Positions 45,648 to 55,101 are shown, counted from the stretch's first letter. The stretch is DNA of 64,000 nt from Verrucomicrobiota bacterium JB022 (GCA_030673845.1 JAUTCQ010000001.1:124001-188000); one strand, 5' to 3'. Made by a program: numbers and translations. Notes: generated by a model from the letters alone, not told the origin.

Positions 45648-47186
45648 TTACGGAGCGACGAGTTGAGTAGTCGGGTCTCTTTCCCAAATGGGCATTGGAT
45701 TGTTTCCCATGATGTTGGCACCTTCATGGGCTAACTCGTTGTCCAGGCGTTCAATTAAGTCAGATTTTACATCTGAAAACGCCGGCTCGTTCACCAAATT
45801 AACCAGTTGGTATGGATCATCGTAGGAATAGAGAGAGTTCGAGCCGTTCGCAAATTGCCAATAAGTGAAGTCTGGGGTGATGATCTGGGCAAAATTGATT
45901 CGATTGAAGTTACTTGCATTGTAGTGCAGGACAATAAGTTCATCACGATGCGGCTTACCTTCATATACCGTTGGTAAAATGGATTTTGAATAACGGTAGG
46001 GGTCTTCAGGAGTATCGGCGCCAGCCAAATCCAGGAAGGTTTGGTAAAGGTCGACGAGTCCAACCACATCATGATTGCTTCTTGGGATTACGTGGCCCGG
46101 GTCATACCAGAAGAGAGGAACACCAACCGATTCCTCCATCGGGTGGTTCTTGCCCGCCCAACCGTGTTCTCCATGAGCAAAGCCGTTGTCAGAGGTGAAT
46201 ACCACGATCGTGTTTTCACCGATTTCATCCAGGATCTGGCGAACCGCTTCGTCTACGGAAAGCAGCATCTCGCATTGCCTTACATAATCGTTGCTGTTGG
46301 CCTGGTTAAATTGAAGATTTGGATAGTTTGGAATCTGAAAACCTTGGTCGGAATAACGTCCTTTAAATTGAGAATCAGGGATATACGGGCTGTGTGGATT
46401 CAGGAAAGAAATAAAGAGAAAGTATGGTGCCTCGTTTCTAGTATTGCGTGCGTGGATGAATTCTACGGCCAAATCGCGAAGTACGTCAGTTGAGTAACGG
46501 TGGATTTGAGTCCACCCTCCTGTTGGCCAGTAATAAAACATGTGGTTGTAAGCAACTGAGACGAACCAGTTCCAATATTCGATGCCTTCCCATGGTATTG
46601 ATGAGGGTTTGTGGGCGTGCCCCATACCTCGCCACATATCTGCGCCAACGCGACCGTTGAAATTTCGACCATTAAACCATTTGCCAAAAAAGCCTGTTTT
46701 GTAACCGGCTTTCTGCATTTCCTCTAGCAGGAACGGGCCATTGGGCATCTCATAAGCATGGAGATTGTCATTTGTATGAGTCCTGATACCGTGGCGAGAA
46801 GGTAGCCTGCCTGTAAAAATGCTGCTCCGGCTGGGACCACATAGGGGAGTTGTAACGTAGGCCCGTTGGAAATTGATGCCTTCGGTCGCAAGGCGATCAA
46901 TGTTCGGCGTTTCGATAAACGGATGGCCCCAGGCGCTGTATTGGTCGTAGCGCATGTCATCCGTGAGGATAAAGACGATGTTGGGTCGGTTATCTTCGAC
47001 TTGCCGATAAAAAATCGGGTAATCGAGATCAGGGGCTATAACGTGATCGTTTGCCCCGATATCAGTCCAGTTTTGCAGGTCCGTAGACTGCTGAATCGGC
47101 GCGACTTTAGGAAAATCGATCCGTGTTTCAGCAAAGGTGGCGACAGCGACAACAGCACTCGTTAGCAGAAGAGTAAGAAACCTCAT
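45648..47186 (-). CDS. Exported type I sulfatase with a non-family N-terminal insert
   Basis: The 512-residue protein has a signal peptide (about 1-20) and an S1-type sulfatase domain from about residue 66: NIVFILTDDMRYDQ (metal Asp residues), the formylglycine site C116 in LCGPSRSSIFTGRLPSR, and FTSDNGFAHGEHGWAGK for the remaining metal and sulfate ligands. Between signal peptide and catalytic domain, residues 25-65 read QQSTDLQNWTDIG and YPIFYRQVED, a pattern normally seen as a C-terminal beta module in Verrucomicrobiota exported proteins. The gene is clearly more AT-rich than its neighbours, suggesting transfer. No anaerobic sulfatase-maturating enzyme is nearby. Substrate unknown, probably a sulfated polysaccharide. 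Confidence 0.9.
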   Translation of the reverse strand: MRFLTLLLTSAVVAVATFAETRIDFPKVAPIQQSTDLQNWTDIGANDHVIAPDLDYPIFYRQVEDNRPNIVFILTDDMRYDQYSAWGHPFIETPNIDRLATEGINFQRAYVTTPLCGPSRSSIFTGRLPSRHGIRTHTNDNLHAYEMPNGPFLLEEMQKAGYKTGFFGKWFNGRNFNGRVGADMWRGMGHAHKPSSIPWEGIEYWNWFVSVAYNHMFYYWPTGGWTQIHRYSTDVLRDLAVEFIHARNTRNEAPYFLFISFLNPHSPYIPDSQFKGRYSDQGFQIPNYPNLQFNQANSNDYVRQCEMLLSVDEAVRQILDEIGENTIVVFTSDNGFAHGEHGWAGKNHPMEESVGVPLFWYDPGHVIPRSNHDVVGLVDLYQTFLDLAGADTPEDPYRYSKSILPTVYEGKPHRDELIVLHYNASNFNRINFAQIITPDFTYWQFANGSNSLYSYDDPYQLVNLVNEPAFSDVKSDLIERLDNELAHEGANIMGNNPMPIWERDPTTQLVAP

Positions 47187-47269
47187 TCAAGATCGATTAG
47201 GTCTTGAATGAGGTGGGGGCAAGAGAAACGTTTTTTAGGTTGCGCAACCCTATGGTTTAGAAGACTTTT

Positions 47270-48133
47270 TTAGTGGCTTATTAGTGTTTCGCCCTCATCG
47301 TCGACGTCTTCGTCCATGGGGCATTCCGCTTGGGCGGCGGCGGCGAGGCGGCGCTCTTCTTCGGCCAAGCGCACGACAAAGTCTTCGTAGGTGAGGATTT
47401 CCCAGCGGTTGTCGAAGTGCTCGACGAGGGCGGTGTTACTTTCCACCCAGTCGCCGGAGTTGAGGTAGTGGACCTCGCCCACCATCTTGTCGGCCGGAGT
47501 GTGAATGTGGCCGCAGATAAAGCCGCTGCAATCGTGCTTGAGGGTAAATTCTTCGACGTTGTCTTCGAAGCGGCTGATATAGTTGACCACCTTTTTGGTG
47601 CGGGCCTTGATCGCCTTGCTGAGCGAGAAATAGCCCTTGCCCCGCCAGGCGCGGTATTTGTTGTAGACGCGGTTGACCTTGAGCAGCGTCTGGTAGCCGA
47701 TGTCGCCCAGGACGGCGATCAGCTTGCTGTTTTGGGTGATGGCGTCGAACACGTCGCCGTGCACCACAAGGTAGCGACCGCTGGCAGACTCGTGGATGTG
47801 GCGGTCGGTCACCTCCATGCGCCCGAATTCGAGCGGCAGGAAGCGGTCGAGAATGTCGTCGTGGTTGCCGCGCAGGTAGATGACATGCACGTTCTTTTTC
47901 TCCATCTTCTTCAGCACGAGACGGATGAAGCGGGTGTGCTTCTTGGTCCACCCTCCCTGGCGAGCGAGCGACCACCCGTCGATGATGTCGCCGTTGAGGA
48001 TCAGCTTTTCGCTGTGGGTGTGCTTGAGGAAGAAGTTGACCTTGTCGACCTGGCAGTCGGGAGCCCCAAGGTGCACATCGGAGATAACGATGGTCTTGAA
48101 GGTCAGGACTGCCTTTTTCGTTTTCTTTGTCAT
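47270..48133 (-). CDS. LpxH-like calcineurin metallophosphoesterase
   Basis: The 287-residue protein has the metallophosphoesterase motifs ISDVHLGAPD, LNGDIIDGW, YLRGNHDD, VVHGDVFD and CGHIHTP, with the spacing of UDP-2,3-diacylglucosamine hydrolases (LpxH type). These cleave the pyrophosphate bond in lipid A precursors. The C-terminal 30 residues are acidic and non-conserved. A GT4 glycosyltransferase gene ends 13 bases upstream; such pairs are known in envelope glycolipid synthesis. True LpxH activity is an inference. Confidence 0.88.
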   Translation of the reverse strand: MTKKTKKAVLTFKTIVISDVHLGAPDCQVDKVNFFLKHTHSEKLILNGDIIDGWSLARQGGWTKKHTRFIRLVLKKMEKKNVHVIYLRGNHDDILDRFLPLEFGRMEVTDRHIHESASGRYLVVHGDVFDAITQNSKLIAVLGDIGYQTLLKVNRVYNKYRAWRGKGYFSLSKAIKARTKKVVNYISRFEDNVEEFTLKHDCSGFICGHIHTPADKMVGEVHYLNSGDWVESNTALVEHFDNRWEILTYEDFVVRLAEEERRLAAAAQAECPMDEDVDDEGETLISH

Positions 48134-48146
48134 TGGAGAGAGAAGG

Positions 48147-49286
48147 CTAAGTGACAGTGGCAGAACTCAAGATACCTTGCAGACGTTGCTCAAACTTGTC
48201 CAGCACGGCTTCCCAGGAGACGCTCATCATGGTCTCACGGGCCTTCTCTCGCATCTGGGGCCAGGCTTCGGGGTGGGCCGCCAGATCGCGCGCGGCGGCA
48301 AGGTAGGCAGCCTCGTCGTGGAGCGGCGCGATGCGGCCATTCTCCCCGTCGCGCACAAAGCGTTGCGGTGCGGCGTAGTCGTAGGCCAGCAGCACCAGCC
48401 CGCTGGCCATCGCTTCGGTCACGACATTGCCAAACGTTTCGGTCACACTGCCAAAGAGGAACACGTCGCCACTGGCGTAGTGGCTGGCCAGGTCTTCGCC
48501 CTCGCGCATCCCGGCAAAGACGATCTCCGGGTGCTCCTGGGCCAGCTTGCCGCGTTCCGGCCCATCGCCGACCACCACCAGCTTCAGGTCGGGGCGGGTC
48601 TCTCGCATTGCCAGCCAGGCCTGGATCGTCAACGGCAGGTTCTTTTCGCTGGCGACGCGGCCCACATAGAGGGCCACCGGGGTATCAGGCTTCGCACCCC
48701 ATTCGGCGCGCAGGGCATCGCTGCGGCGGGCGGGCGAAAACAGCTCGGTATCCACGCCGCGGCCCAGGATCTCCAAGTGGTCGAAGCCCGCGCGTGCGAG
48801 GCGGTTGAGCGTATCGTCGCTCGGCACAAACGTCACCTCCGCGTGCTGGTGAAAGCGGCGCATATAAGACAGCACGGCCTTCGTCACGCCGCCGTAGCCG
48901 TAGAAGCGCCCGTAGCTGTGGAAATTCGTATGGAAGCTGGTGACGAGCGGGATCTTGAGGCCTCGGCACGCCCGGCTGGCCGCCCAGCCCAAGGGGCCTT
49001 CGGTGGCGATGTGCACGAGGTCAGGCGGGTTGCCGCGCCAGTGCTTGTTCATGATGCCGGGCAGGGGCAGGCCGAAGCGCAGGTTTTCGTAGCGTGGGAT
49101 AGGCATACCCGGCACGCTGATCAGTTCGCACCCAGGCATCAGGTTGGCCCGCCGGTCGCGGCGCCAAGGAGCAATCACTTGCACCTGATGCCCGCGCCGC
49201 AGGAGCCCGCCCACGAGACGGCTCAAGGTCATGGAGACCCCGTTGATCTCGGGGGGGAAAGTTTCAGTCACCAAAGCGAGTCGCAC
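48147..49286 (-). CDS. GT4 glycosyltransferase (MgtA/PimB-like)
   Basis: The 379-residue enzyme has the two-domain GT-B layout. The N-terminal domain starts LVTETFPPEINGVSMTLSRL and has HIATEGPLGWAA; the C-terminal donor domain has LYVGRVASEKNLPL, LVVVGDGPERGKL and SVTETFGNVVTEAMASGL, the last with the conserved E-x7-E. Close relatives add mannose or glucose to lipids. It precedes the LpxH-like phosphoesterase by 13 bases in the same operon, so a glycolipid product is likely. Acceptor unknown. Confidence 0.92.
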   Translation of the reverse strand: MRLALVTETFPPEINGVSMTLSRLVGGLLRRGHQVQVIAPWRRDRRANLMPGCELISVPGMPIPRYENLRFGLPLPGIMNKHWRGNPPDLVHIATEGPLGWAASRACRGLKIPLVTSFHTNFHSYGRFYGYGGVTKAVLSYMRRFHQHAEVTFVPSDDTLNRLARAGFDHLEILGRGVDTELFSPARRSDALRAEWGAKPDTPVALYVGRVASEKNLPLTIQAWLAMRETRPDLKLVVVGDGPERGKLAQEHPEIVFAGMREGEDLASHYASGDVFLFGSVTETFGNVVTEAMASGLVLLAYDYAAPQRFVRDGENGRIAPLHDEAAYLAAARDLAAHPEAWPQMREKARETMMSVSWEAVLDKFEQRLQGILSSATVT

Positions 49287-49394
49287 GGATTTTTAAGAGA
49301 GCAGAGGGTGCTGTGAATACAGTGTGAATAAGTCGTGAATAAGTCCCGCCCAAAGCTTGTCGCGTCAAACCAAGGCTCTATTTATTAGGCCATT

Positions 49395-50315
49395 GTGTTA
49401 CGAAACGAAGCATCGAGTTCCCCATTTTCACCACGGCTGGTCTTCCTAGTCGGCCCCACCGCCGTGGGCAAGACGGAACTGGCGCTGCAATGGGCGGAGC
49501 AACTGGGCGCTGATATCCTAAGTTGCGACTCCTTATGCGTTTATAGAGGAATGGATATTGGCACCGCCAAGCCCAGCGCTGAGGAACAAGCCCGGGTGCC
49601 GCATTACGGCATCGATCTAAATGCATCATGGGAACCCTGTTCGGTCGAGCAATACGCACGATACGCGGAAACGGTTGTCGATCAGGCTCGTCGGCAAAAT
49701 CGTCACCTGCTCGTAACGGGCGGTAGCGGTTTCTATCTTAAGGCGTTCTTCTCGGCCATTGTGGATAAACTTCACATCCCGTCCGAAATCGAGGCGTTTG
49801 TCGCGGATTTGCAGGCTGCAGAAGGCCTTCCAGGCATGGTGCGCGAGCTGCAGAAGCTGAACCCAAACGGCACGGGAACGCTTGACGTCCAGAACCCCCG
49901 CCGCGTGGAAAAAGCGCTCCTGCGCTGCCTCGCCAGCGGCTTGACTGTGGTGGAGCTGCGCGAGCGTTTCGAAGCCCTGCCTGAGCCTTTTGCGGACTGC
50001 GAGAAACACGTCGTTTTGCTCCAGCGCGACGCGGAAGAGCTGCGCCAACGCGTGCGGCTCCGCGTCCAGCAGATGCTCGATCAGGGCTTGGTCGATGAAG
50101 TGCGCCGCCTGATCGACGAAGGCTTTGAGCGCAACCCCAGCGCCGCCGGCTCCATCGGCTACCGCGAAACCATCCACTACCTCCGCCACGGTGGCACCCT
50201 GGACGCCTTGGCCGAAGAAATCAGCATCCACACCGATCAGCTCATCCGCAAGCAACGCACCTGGTTCAAAAAACAAATCCCCGTGCACGAGGTCTGGGAC
50301 CGCACCGGGACGTAG
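49395..50315 (+). CDS. miaA: tRNA dimethylallyltransferase, GTG start
   Basis: MiaA adds a dimethylallyl group to N6 of A37 in tRNAs reading UNN codons. The 306-residue protein has the P-loop VGPTAVGKTELAL, the substrate motif LSCDSLCVYRGMDIGTAKP, VTGGSGFYLKAFF, and the C-terminal GSIGYRETIHYL with a final KQRTWFKKQ. Normal length. The start is GTG 49395, the only in-frame start before the P-loop that gives a family-length N-terminus. It is convergent with catB and shares a terminator with it. Confidence 0.96.
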   Translation: MLRNEASSSPFSPRLVFLVGPTAVGKTELALQWAEQLGADILSCDSLCVYRGMDIGTAKPSAEEQARVPHYGIDLNASWEPCSVEQYARYAETVVDQARRQNRHLLVTGGSGFYLKAFFSAIVDKLHIPSEIEAFVADLQAAEGLPGMVRELQKLNPNGTGTLDVQNPRRVEKALLRCLASGLTVVELRERFEALPEPFADCEKHVVLLQRDAEELRQRVRLRVQQMLDQGLVDEVRRLIDEGFERNPSAAGSIGYRETIHYLRHGGTLDALAEEISIHTDQLIRKQRTWFKKQIPVHEVWDRTGT

Positions 50316-50322
50316 AGGGCAC

Positions 50323-50351
50323 GAAAAAGGCCCACCGCGCGGGTGAGCTTT
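50323..50351. terminator. Bidirectional terminator between miaA and catB
   Basis: GCCCACC (50330-50336) pairs with GGTGAGC (50342-50348) with one G-U. On the minus strand it is followed by CTTTTTCG; the plus strand has only TTTCG. It lies between the two convergent stop codons. Confidence 0.7.
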
Positions 50352-50414
50352 CGTCAATGAATGCAGATCGGGCCGTCATACCCGCCAACACCATGATGGT
50401 TGCGAACTGTAAGG

Positions 50415-51059
50415 TTAGGCTTGCTCTGCGGGCTCGATCACCGTTTGCCAATGGCGATACAGGGCTGGAATATCGCCGCTGGTCAGGATGGGCATGGCCT
50501 GCTTCAGCTCATCGTCTTTCCAATCCCACCAACGTAGTTCGAGCAGCATGGCGATCTGAGAATCGTCAAACCGCTTGCGGATGATTTTGGCGGGGTTGCC
50601 CCCTACGATCGCGTAAGGTTCAACATCCTTTGTGACCAAGGCCCTGGTTCCAATCACCGCGCCATGACCAATCGTGATCCCGGGCATGATGATCGCCTCG
50701 GAGCCGATCCAGGCATCGTTGCCGATCACCGTATCGCCGGCAGGGCGATAGCCATTTGCAGCTCCTGCAAAGGAAGGAACTTCAGACATCCAGTAAAAGG
50801 GGAACGTGCTGACCCAGTCGTTTCTATGCCCTTGATTGCCTGCCATGATGAAGGCTGCCCCTGACCCGATGGAACAAAATGAGCCAATGATGAGCCGGTC
50901 TACGCCTTCATCGGGCAAGAGGTAGCGGGCGCATTCCTCAAAACGGTGTCCATGGTAATAGCCGGAGTAATAGCTATAGCGCCCCACCTGGATGTTTGGA
51001 TGGGAGACGTGTTGCTCAAGGACGATCCCTTTGAAGGGGCTTTCGAAGACGTTATCCAT
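50415..51059 (-). CDS. catB: CatB-type chloramphenicol/xenobiotic O-acetyltransferase
   Basis: A left-handed beta-helix acetyltransferase of 214 residues. It matches the CatB (XAT) group very closely along its length: [46 protein letters not shown], then the hexapeptide repeats, [13 protein letters not shown] and IPALYRHWQ. The catalytic His is H78 in NQGHR. Real CatB enzymes acetylate chloramphenicol and related alcohols using acetyl-CoA. ATG 51059 gives the family start; an upstream frame of 31 codons matches nothing. No mobile element or attC site was seen beside it, so it looks chromosomal. Confidence 0.93.
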   Translation of the reverse strand: MDNVFESPFKGIVLEQHVSHPNIQVGRYSYYSGYYHGHRFEECARYLLPDEGVDRLIIGSFCSIGSGAAFIMAGNQGHRNDWVSTFPFYWMSEVPSFAGAANGYRPAGDTVIGNDAWIGSEAIIMPGITIGHGAVIGTRALVTKDVEPYAIVGGNPAKIIRKRFDDSQIAMLLELRWWDWKDDELKQAMPILTSGDIPALYRHWQTVIEPAEQA

Positions 51060-51252
51060 AGTATGTAACCTGCATTTTTTAGCGCACCGTAGATGTGTCA
51101 GGCGAAGGCCTGGCCGCAATGAAGCACAAAAATTGTGCCGGGTTGCGATCAAGAACTACCAATGGCCAATAGAATAAGTAAGCGCCATCTTGAGCATCGC
51201 CCGCTGGGCCGAGTGCACTAGATGACGCTCGCATATTGGCTAAATAGAAGCT

Positions 51253-53007
51253 CTACTCTTCCGCCGGCTTCTCCACCGTCACGCGCAGGAGTTGCGCATC
51301 ATTGGAGACGGGCACGGCATATTCAAATGGCGCGGCCAAGGCTTCCCATTCGCCGGTCGTGCCATTGAGGCGCTCGGGGGTCAGGAGCAGGGTTGCATTG
51401 CCGCCCTCCTGCTTCACCACGAGGTCGACCTCCAGGGTCGCCTCTTCCAGCATCTGCTCGGTGTAGAGGTTGTAAGCCGTCGGATTGTCGAACACCTGCT
51501 GGCGGCCCTCCGCACGGGCATTGGCGAGTGCGTCTTCGGTGCAGCCGAGATTGAGCACATTGGCCTCGACCAAGGCGAAGATCTCGGTATCGGCGACAGT
51601 CGGGTTCAGGATGTCATACGCTGCTTCGATATCGTCTGTAAAACCGTCTCCATCTGTATCCGGATCGTTGGGGTTGGTCCCGAGTTCGACGATCTCCTGA
51701 TAATTGGTCAGGCCGTCGTTGTCGTCATCCGCAGTGTCAGGGGTAAAGTTTGCGACGAGCCCCTCGCTCATGTTGACCGTGAGGGTGAAGCTTTGGGCCT
51801 CATCCTGATAGGGGCTGGACCATTGATCGAAGACATAGCCTGGGCTGGCCTCCGCCGTGACCGACACTTCGCTGCCCAAGGCGTAGCTGCCAAAGCCATA
51901 GGCAATGCCGGCGTTGAGGGGCCAGGTGTCAATCGTGATGCTGGCTAGACTGGGAGCCGCATAACCTTCAAGAAGGAAGCCATCATCGAGAGGTTCTTCG
52001 GCGTCGGTTGGGTAGCCTTCCGCCAGATTGGCGTATCCTCCGATTCTCGTGCCGTCAAACGAGATGGAAATCGCTTCGGGAGAGGCGCCAACGTCTGCCT
52101 CAAGCCCGGCAAGTGTTCGCCAGTTGAAGACAGCCTCGTCTAGCGTCTGAGCGCCCCCCGTGCGGCTCCAGATATAGCCTCCGATCACCGCCACCTGGTT
52201 GCTTCCTGCGATGTCGACGGTGTAATTTTTTGGCGTGAGGTTAATCGGGTGAAAGCCCTCTGCCTCCGTCCACCAGAATGCGCGAGTGACAGGGGTAGGA
52301 GCGTCATCGCGATAAAAGCCCATGATCATGCTGCCATCGGGGGATACTTCAAAACCCTGCAGATCATAATTGGGGTTTGGCAGGATTTGCTGCCAGCTGA
52401 GCTCGGCATCCCCTTCCTTCCAGGTCCAAATACTCTGCTGAATGGAAGGGGCATACAGAAATTCCGTGCCGTAGACGGTTAGTCCGCCCACAGTCGTCAG
52501 GTCCGTTGCATACAGATTGCGCTCAGGAATTGTGGGGATGGGCAGCGCGGTCCCATTGTGATCGACGAAAGGGGTGCGGAAAGTAGAGGAGATGTATCCG
52601 ACTGTATAATCCCCGTTCGGGCTAAATTCGATGGGGAGATACTCCGGGCTCAGGAAGCTGGGCCCGGTGTTGATGGTCTCGGCTTCCCAGTCTACCGAGC
52701 CCTTAACGATATCCCCATTCCAAGTGGTGGCCTCACGGAAGAGAATGCTCTCTGCGTTCAGGCTGATGCCAGCAACGTAGTAGCTAGGTATGTTGACCGA
52801 TTTATTGCCGTCCTCATTGATGATGCGGTAGCCGGTCTCGAAGCCGATGCCACTGTCTAGGGCGTAACCTAGAATGTAAATCGAAGGATCGTTGGTGAAG
52901 TAAAACGGAGCACCTTTTCCATATTCTAAATAGGTGACGTTCACCGCAGCCGAAAGAGGGGCCGTTATCAAGCCCGCGCACAGTAAGGAAACAAGGGAGC
53001 GAATCAT
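51253..53007 (-). CDS. Large exported protein with beta-repeat and thrombospondin type-3 calcium repeats
   Basis: The 584-residue product has a signal peptide (about 1-21, ending APLSAA). Residues 25-350 are beta-rich and contain repeated phrases such as FSPNGDYTVGYISS and VSPDGSMIMGFY, spaced like the blades of an extracellular HAF or beta-propeller repeat. Near 385-430 there is an InlB_B-like segment (VSVTAEASPGYVFDQW, VANFTP). Then come thrombospondin type-3 calcium repeats (DDDNDGLTNYQEIVELGTN, DPDTDGDGFTDDIEAAY) and a helical C-terminal region of about 110 residues. Probable surface or secreted protein; function unknown. It stands alone. Confidence 0.82.
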   Translation of the reverse strand: MIRSLVSLLCAGLITAPLSAAVNVTYLEYGKGAPFYFTNDPSIYILGYALDSGIGFETGYRIINEDGNKSVNIPSYYVAGISLNAESILFREATTWNGDIVKGSVDWEAETINTGPSFLSPEYLPIEFSPNGDYTVGYISSTFRTPFVDHNGTALPIPTIPERNLYATDLTTVGGLTVYGTEFLYAPSIQQSIWTWKEGDAELSWQQILPNPNYDLQGFEVSPDGSMIMGFYRDDAPTPVTRAFWWTEAEGFHPINLTPKNYTVDIAGSNQVAVIGGYIWSRTGGAQTLDEAVFNWRTLAGLEADVGASPEAISISFDGTRIGGYANLAEGYPTDAEEPLDDGFLLEGYAAPSLASITIDTWPLNAGIAYGFGSYALGSEVSVTAEASPGYVFDQWSSPYQDEAQSFTLTVNMSEGLVANFTPDTADDDNDGLTNYQEIVELGTNPNDPDTDGDGFTDDIEAAYDILNPTVADTEIFALVEANVLNLGCTEDALANARAEGRQQVFDNPTAYNLYTEQMLEEATLEVDLVVKQEGGNATLLLTPERLNGTTGEWEALAAPFEYAVPVSNDAQLLRVTVEKPAEE

Positions 53008-53286
53008 AAGCGATGAGAGTTGGGAGCGTAAGCATGTTTTCCTGAAGCTGGCTACTCTGCCGCCGGCACTTTCACCACCTAGCGCCGTAGATGCGCATGA
53101 TTGGCTATGAAAATGGCGTTTGCGAGTAGCTCAAACAACCACGAGCGCTTGCCACTTACGGTTGTTTGGCTTCTCCGAAAACCTAACACCAACCCCGTAG
53201 GGTGAGCAACACCAAATAGGGTTGCCGGTGTCTCTACACCATTTGTAGATGTGCGGATTGCTTGCTTCCTCTCCCTCTCGTTCGCC
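53008..53286. other. Intergenic region upstream of the TSP3 protein gene
   Basis: These 279 bases hold no gene. A six-base stem TCTACA/TGTAGA with a five-base loop lies at 53233-53249 but has no T run. The short word TAGGGT recurs at 53199-53221 within imperfect repeats around ACACCAA, of unknown meaning. Confidence 0.4.
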
Positions 53287-54273
53287 TCAAATCGGGCGCA
53301 TCAGGTCTTCGGCGAGGGCGAGACCGCTGAGGGCGGCGGCTTCGATGCGCGGGCCGCCAAAACCGTCGCCACACAGGGCGAGGTTCAGCTCTTCGTTGAC
53401 GTAGTAAGGCTTGCGGAAGGGCTGCTTCTCGCGGAAGAGGTAGGTGGGCTCGCTATAGCGCCAGCGGTGGGCGGAGGCGCTTTCGACCGTACTCTTGAGG
53501 AAGGGCTTGGCCGCTTCGAGCAGGGGCGGGATGCGCTCTTCATCGCTGCTGTCCCAATGCTGCACGGCATATTGGGGAGAGCTGTGGATCGTGACGGTGC
53601 CGGGCTTTTCGGAGATGCCTTTGACGGAGTTGTCGCCGATCCAGCGCAGCAGGCGGTGGTTGAGGTCCATGGCGCCCGGGGCGGGCAGGCCGGCGGGGCC
53701 GTTGAGCTGGGCAAGCACGGAGATGCAGCGCTTGTACTGGATGCGTTTCAGCTCCTCCTCGTCGTCGTAATCCAGCTCGATTTCACTGCGGCCGAGGAGT
53801 TGCAGTGTTTGGGGCACCGGGCAGGTGAGGATGAGGAAATCGCCTTCGAAGCTGACGGTTGCGCCCTCGGCATTCTTACACGTCAACTGCCACTGCCCCT
53901 GATCATGCGAAAGGTGGGTGACGGTGTGCTCGGTGTGGACGGTGAGGTTTTTGGCGAGGAACTTGGGCACCGTCGTCATCCCCTCGGCACCCACGTAGCG
54001 CATGTTACCCTGTGGCCCGATGTACCAGGGTTTGACGACCTGCTGGCCGAGCCAGCGCTCCACCATTTCGCGAAACTGGCGGTTGCGGGTCGTCATGAAC
54101 TGTGCGCCGTGGTCAAAGATCGCGCCGTCCATGCGGCGGGTGGCCATGCGGCCTCCCAGCCCTCGGCTTTTGTCGATTACGGTCACGGGCACTTGATGCT
54201 CGTGCAACTTTTGAGCCGCGAGCAGGCCGCTGATCCCGGCCCCCACGACGAGGCAATGTTCCATCGAATGCAT
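53287..54273 (-). CDS. Renalase-like FAD-dependent oxidoreductase
   Basis: The 328-residue flavoprotein begins CLVVGAGISGLLAA with the dinucleotide-binding loop, followed by VIDKSRGLGGRMATRR and FDHGAQFMTTR. The C-terminal end has LCGDGFGGPRIEAAALSG, the second FAD contact. This is the pattern of bacterial renalases, which oxidise isomeric forms of NAD(P)H. Start at ATG 54273 or 54264; the upstream open frame is discarded because a strong terminator lies in it. Function by family only. Confidence 0.88.
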   Translation of the reverse strand: MHSMEHCLVVGAGISGLLAAQKLHEHQVPVTVIDKSRGLGGRMATRRMDGAIFDHGAQFMTTRNRQFREMVERWLGQQVVKPWYIGPQGNMRYVGAEGMTTVPKFLAKNLTVHTEHTVTHLSHDQGQWQLTCKNAEGATVSFEGDFLILTCPVPQTLQLLGRSEIELDYDDEEELKRIQYKRCISVLAQLNGPAGLPAPGAMDLNHRLLRWIGDNSVKGISEKPGTVTIHSSPQYAVQHWDSSDEERIPPLLEAAKPFLKSTVESASAHRWRYSEPTYLFREKQPFRKPYYVNEELNLALCGDGFGGPRIEAAALSGLALAEDLMRPI

Positions 54274-54280
54274 GCTGCTG

Positions 54281-54314
54281 TATAAATAAAAAAGGGAGTA
54301 GAAATCTACTCCCT
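54281..54314 (-). terminator. Rho-independent terminator of the AP2-domain gene
   Basis: AGGGAGTAG (54293-54301) pairs with CTACTCCCT (54306-54314). On the minus strand the stem is followed by TTTTTTATTTATA. It separates the AP2-domain gene from the renalase-like gene. Confidence 0.88.
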
Positions 54315-54386
54315 GATCATAAAACCAGTAAACCACTCGACGCGAGCCGAAATCTCGGCCTGGGCCGGGGGCGGACTCTCAACTGT

Positions 54387-54872
54387 TTAGAGACCGGCTT
54401 GGGTTTCCTTCATCTTGCGCAGGATGGAGGGACCGTAGATCTCTTTGAGCATCTTCTTGCGGTGGGCGACGGCGAGCTGGAACGCCTTGCGCTCACCATA
54501 CTTGCGAATCGAGAAGGAGGTGCACTTTTGTACGCCCGGCTCGGGACGCCAGCTCACCGAGTAGCACTCGTTGATCTTGCCGTTGGGTCCCTTTTTCGCC
54601 GTGCGGCATACGCCGAGCACGCCCGTCGTGTTACGCGAGTCGCGGAAGACGATCCGGCGGCTGCGTGGCTTGGCCGGGATCTTCTCCAGTTCGTCGTGTA
54701 GCTTGTTACGGTAGTCACGGGCATTATCCAAGGCTTGTTCCTTTCCGCCGCACTTCAGATCGCTGAAGAGCTTAGAATAGGTTTTGCCATTTTTATAGCC
54801 CCTGACGAACCAACCGTGGGTAGAACCAGAATCGATCCGGCTAATCCCTTTGTCCTGTTTACTTTTTGCCAT
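54387..54872 (-). CDS. Protein of two AP2/ERF-like DNA-binding domains
   Basis: The 161-residue basic protein seems to have two AP2-like units. The first (about 10-58) includes GISRIDSGSTHGWFVRGY and a helix EQALDNARDYRNKL. The second (about 80-145) includes NTTGVLGVCRTAKKG, CYSVSWRPEPG, SFSIRKYGERKAFQLAVAHR. AP2 units form a three-stranded sheet and a helix that bind DNA and in bacteria usually occur in homing endonucleases or phage integrases. No nuclease domain is present here. It is followed by its own terminator and not associated with a mobile element. A regulator role is inference. Confidence 0.75.
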   Translation of the reverse strand: MAKSKQDKGISRIDSGSTHGWFVRGYKNGKTYSKLFSDLKCGGKEQALDNARDYRNKLHDELEKIPAKPRSRRIVFRDSRNTTGVLGVCRTAKKGPNGKINECYSVSWRPEPGVQKCTSFSIRKYGERKAFQLAVAHRKKMLKEIYGPSILRKMKETQAGL

Positions 54873-55101
54873 GGTTACCTGTAGGATTGTGACGTTTCTT
54901 GCGCGGGAGCAAGAATATTTTAAACCTCGATTTAACGGGCCTCTAATTGCGCTGCTGCAAAGCCACTAGCTTTACCAAGCATTGGTCATAAAGCTAAGCC
55001 TCTTTGCCCTAGGAGGCAAACGGCGAACTGTGGCCTTCAAATTATTTCGCATTTCTTTAACACACCTTCTTACTCTGCCGGCAAAACGCAAATAAACTTT
55101 G

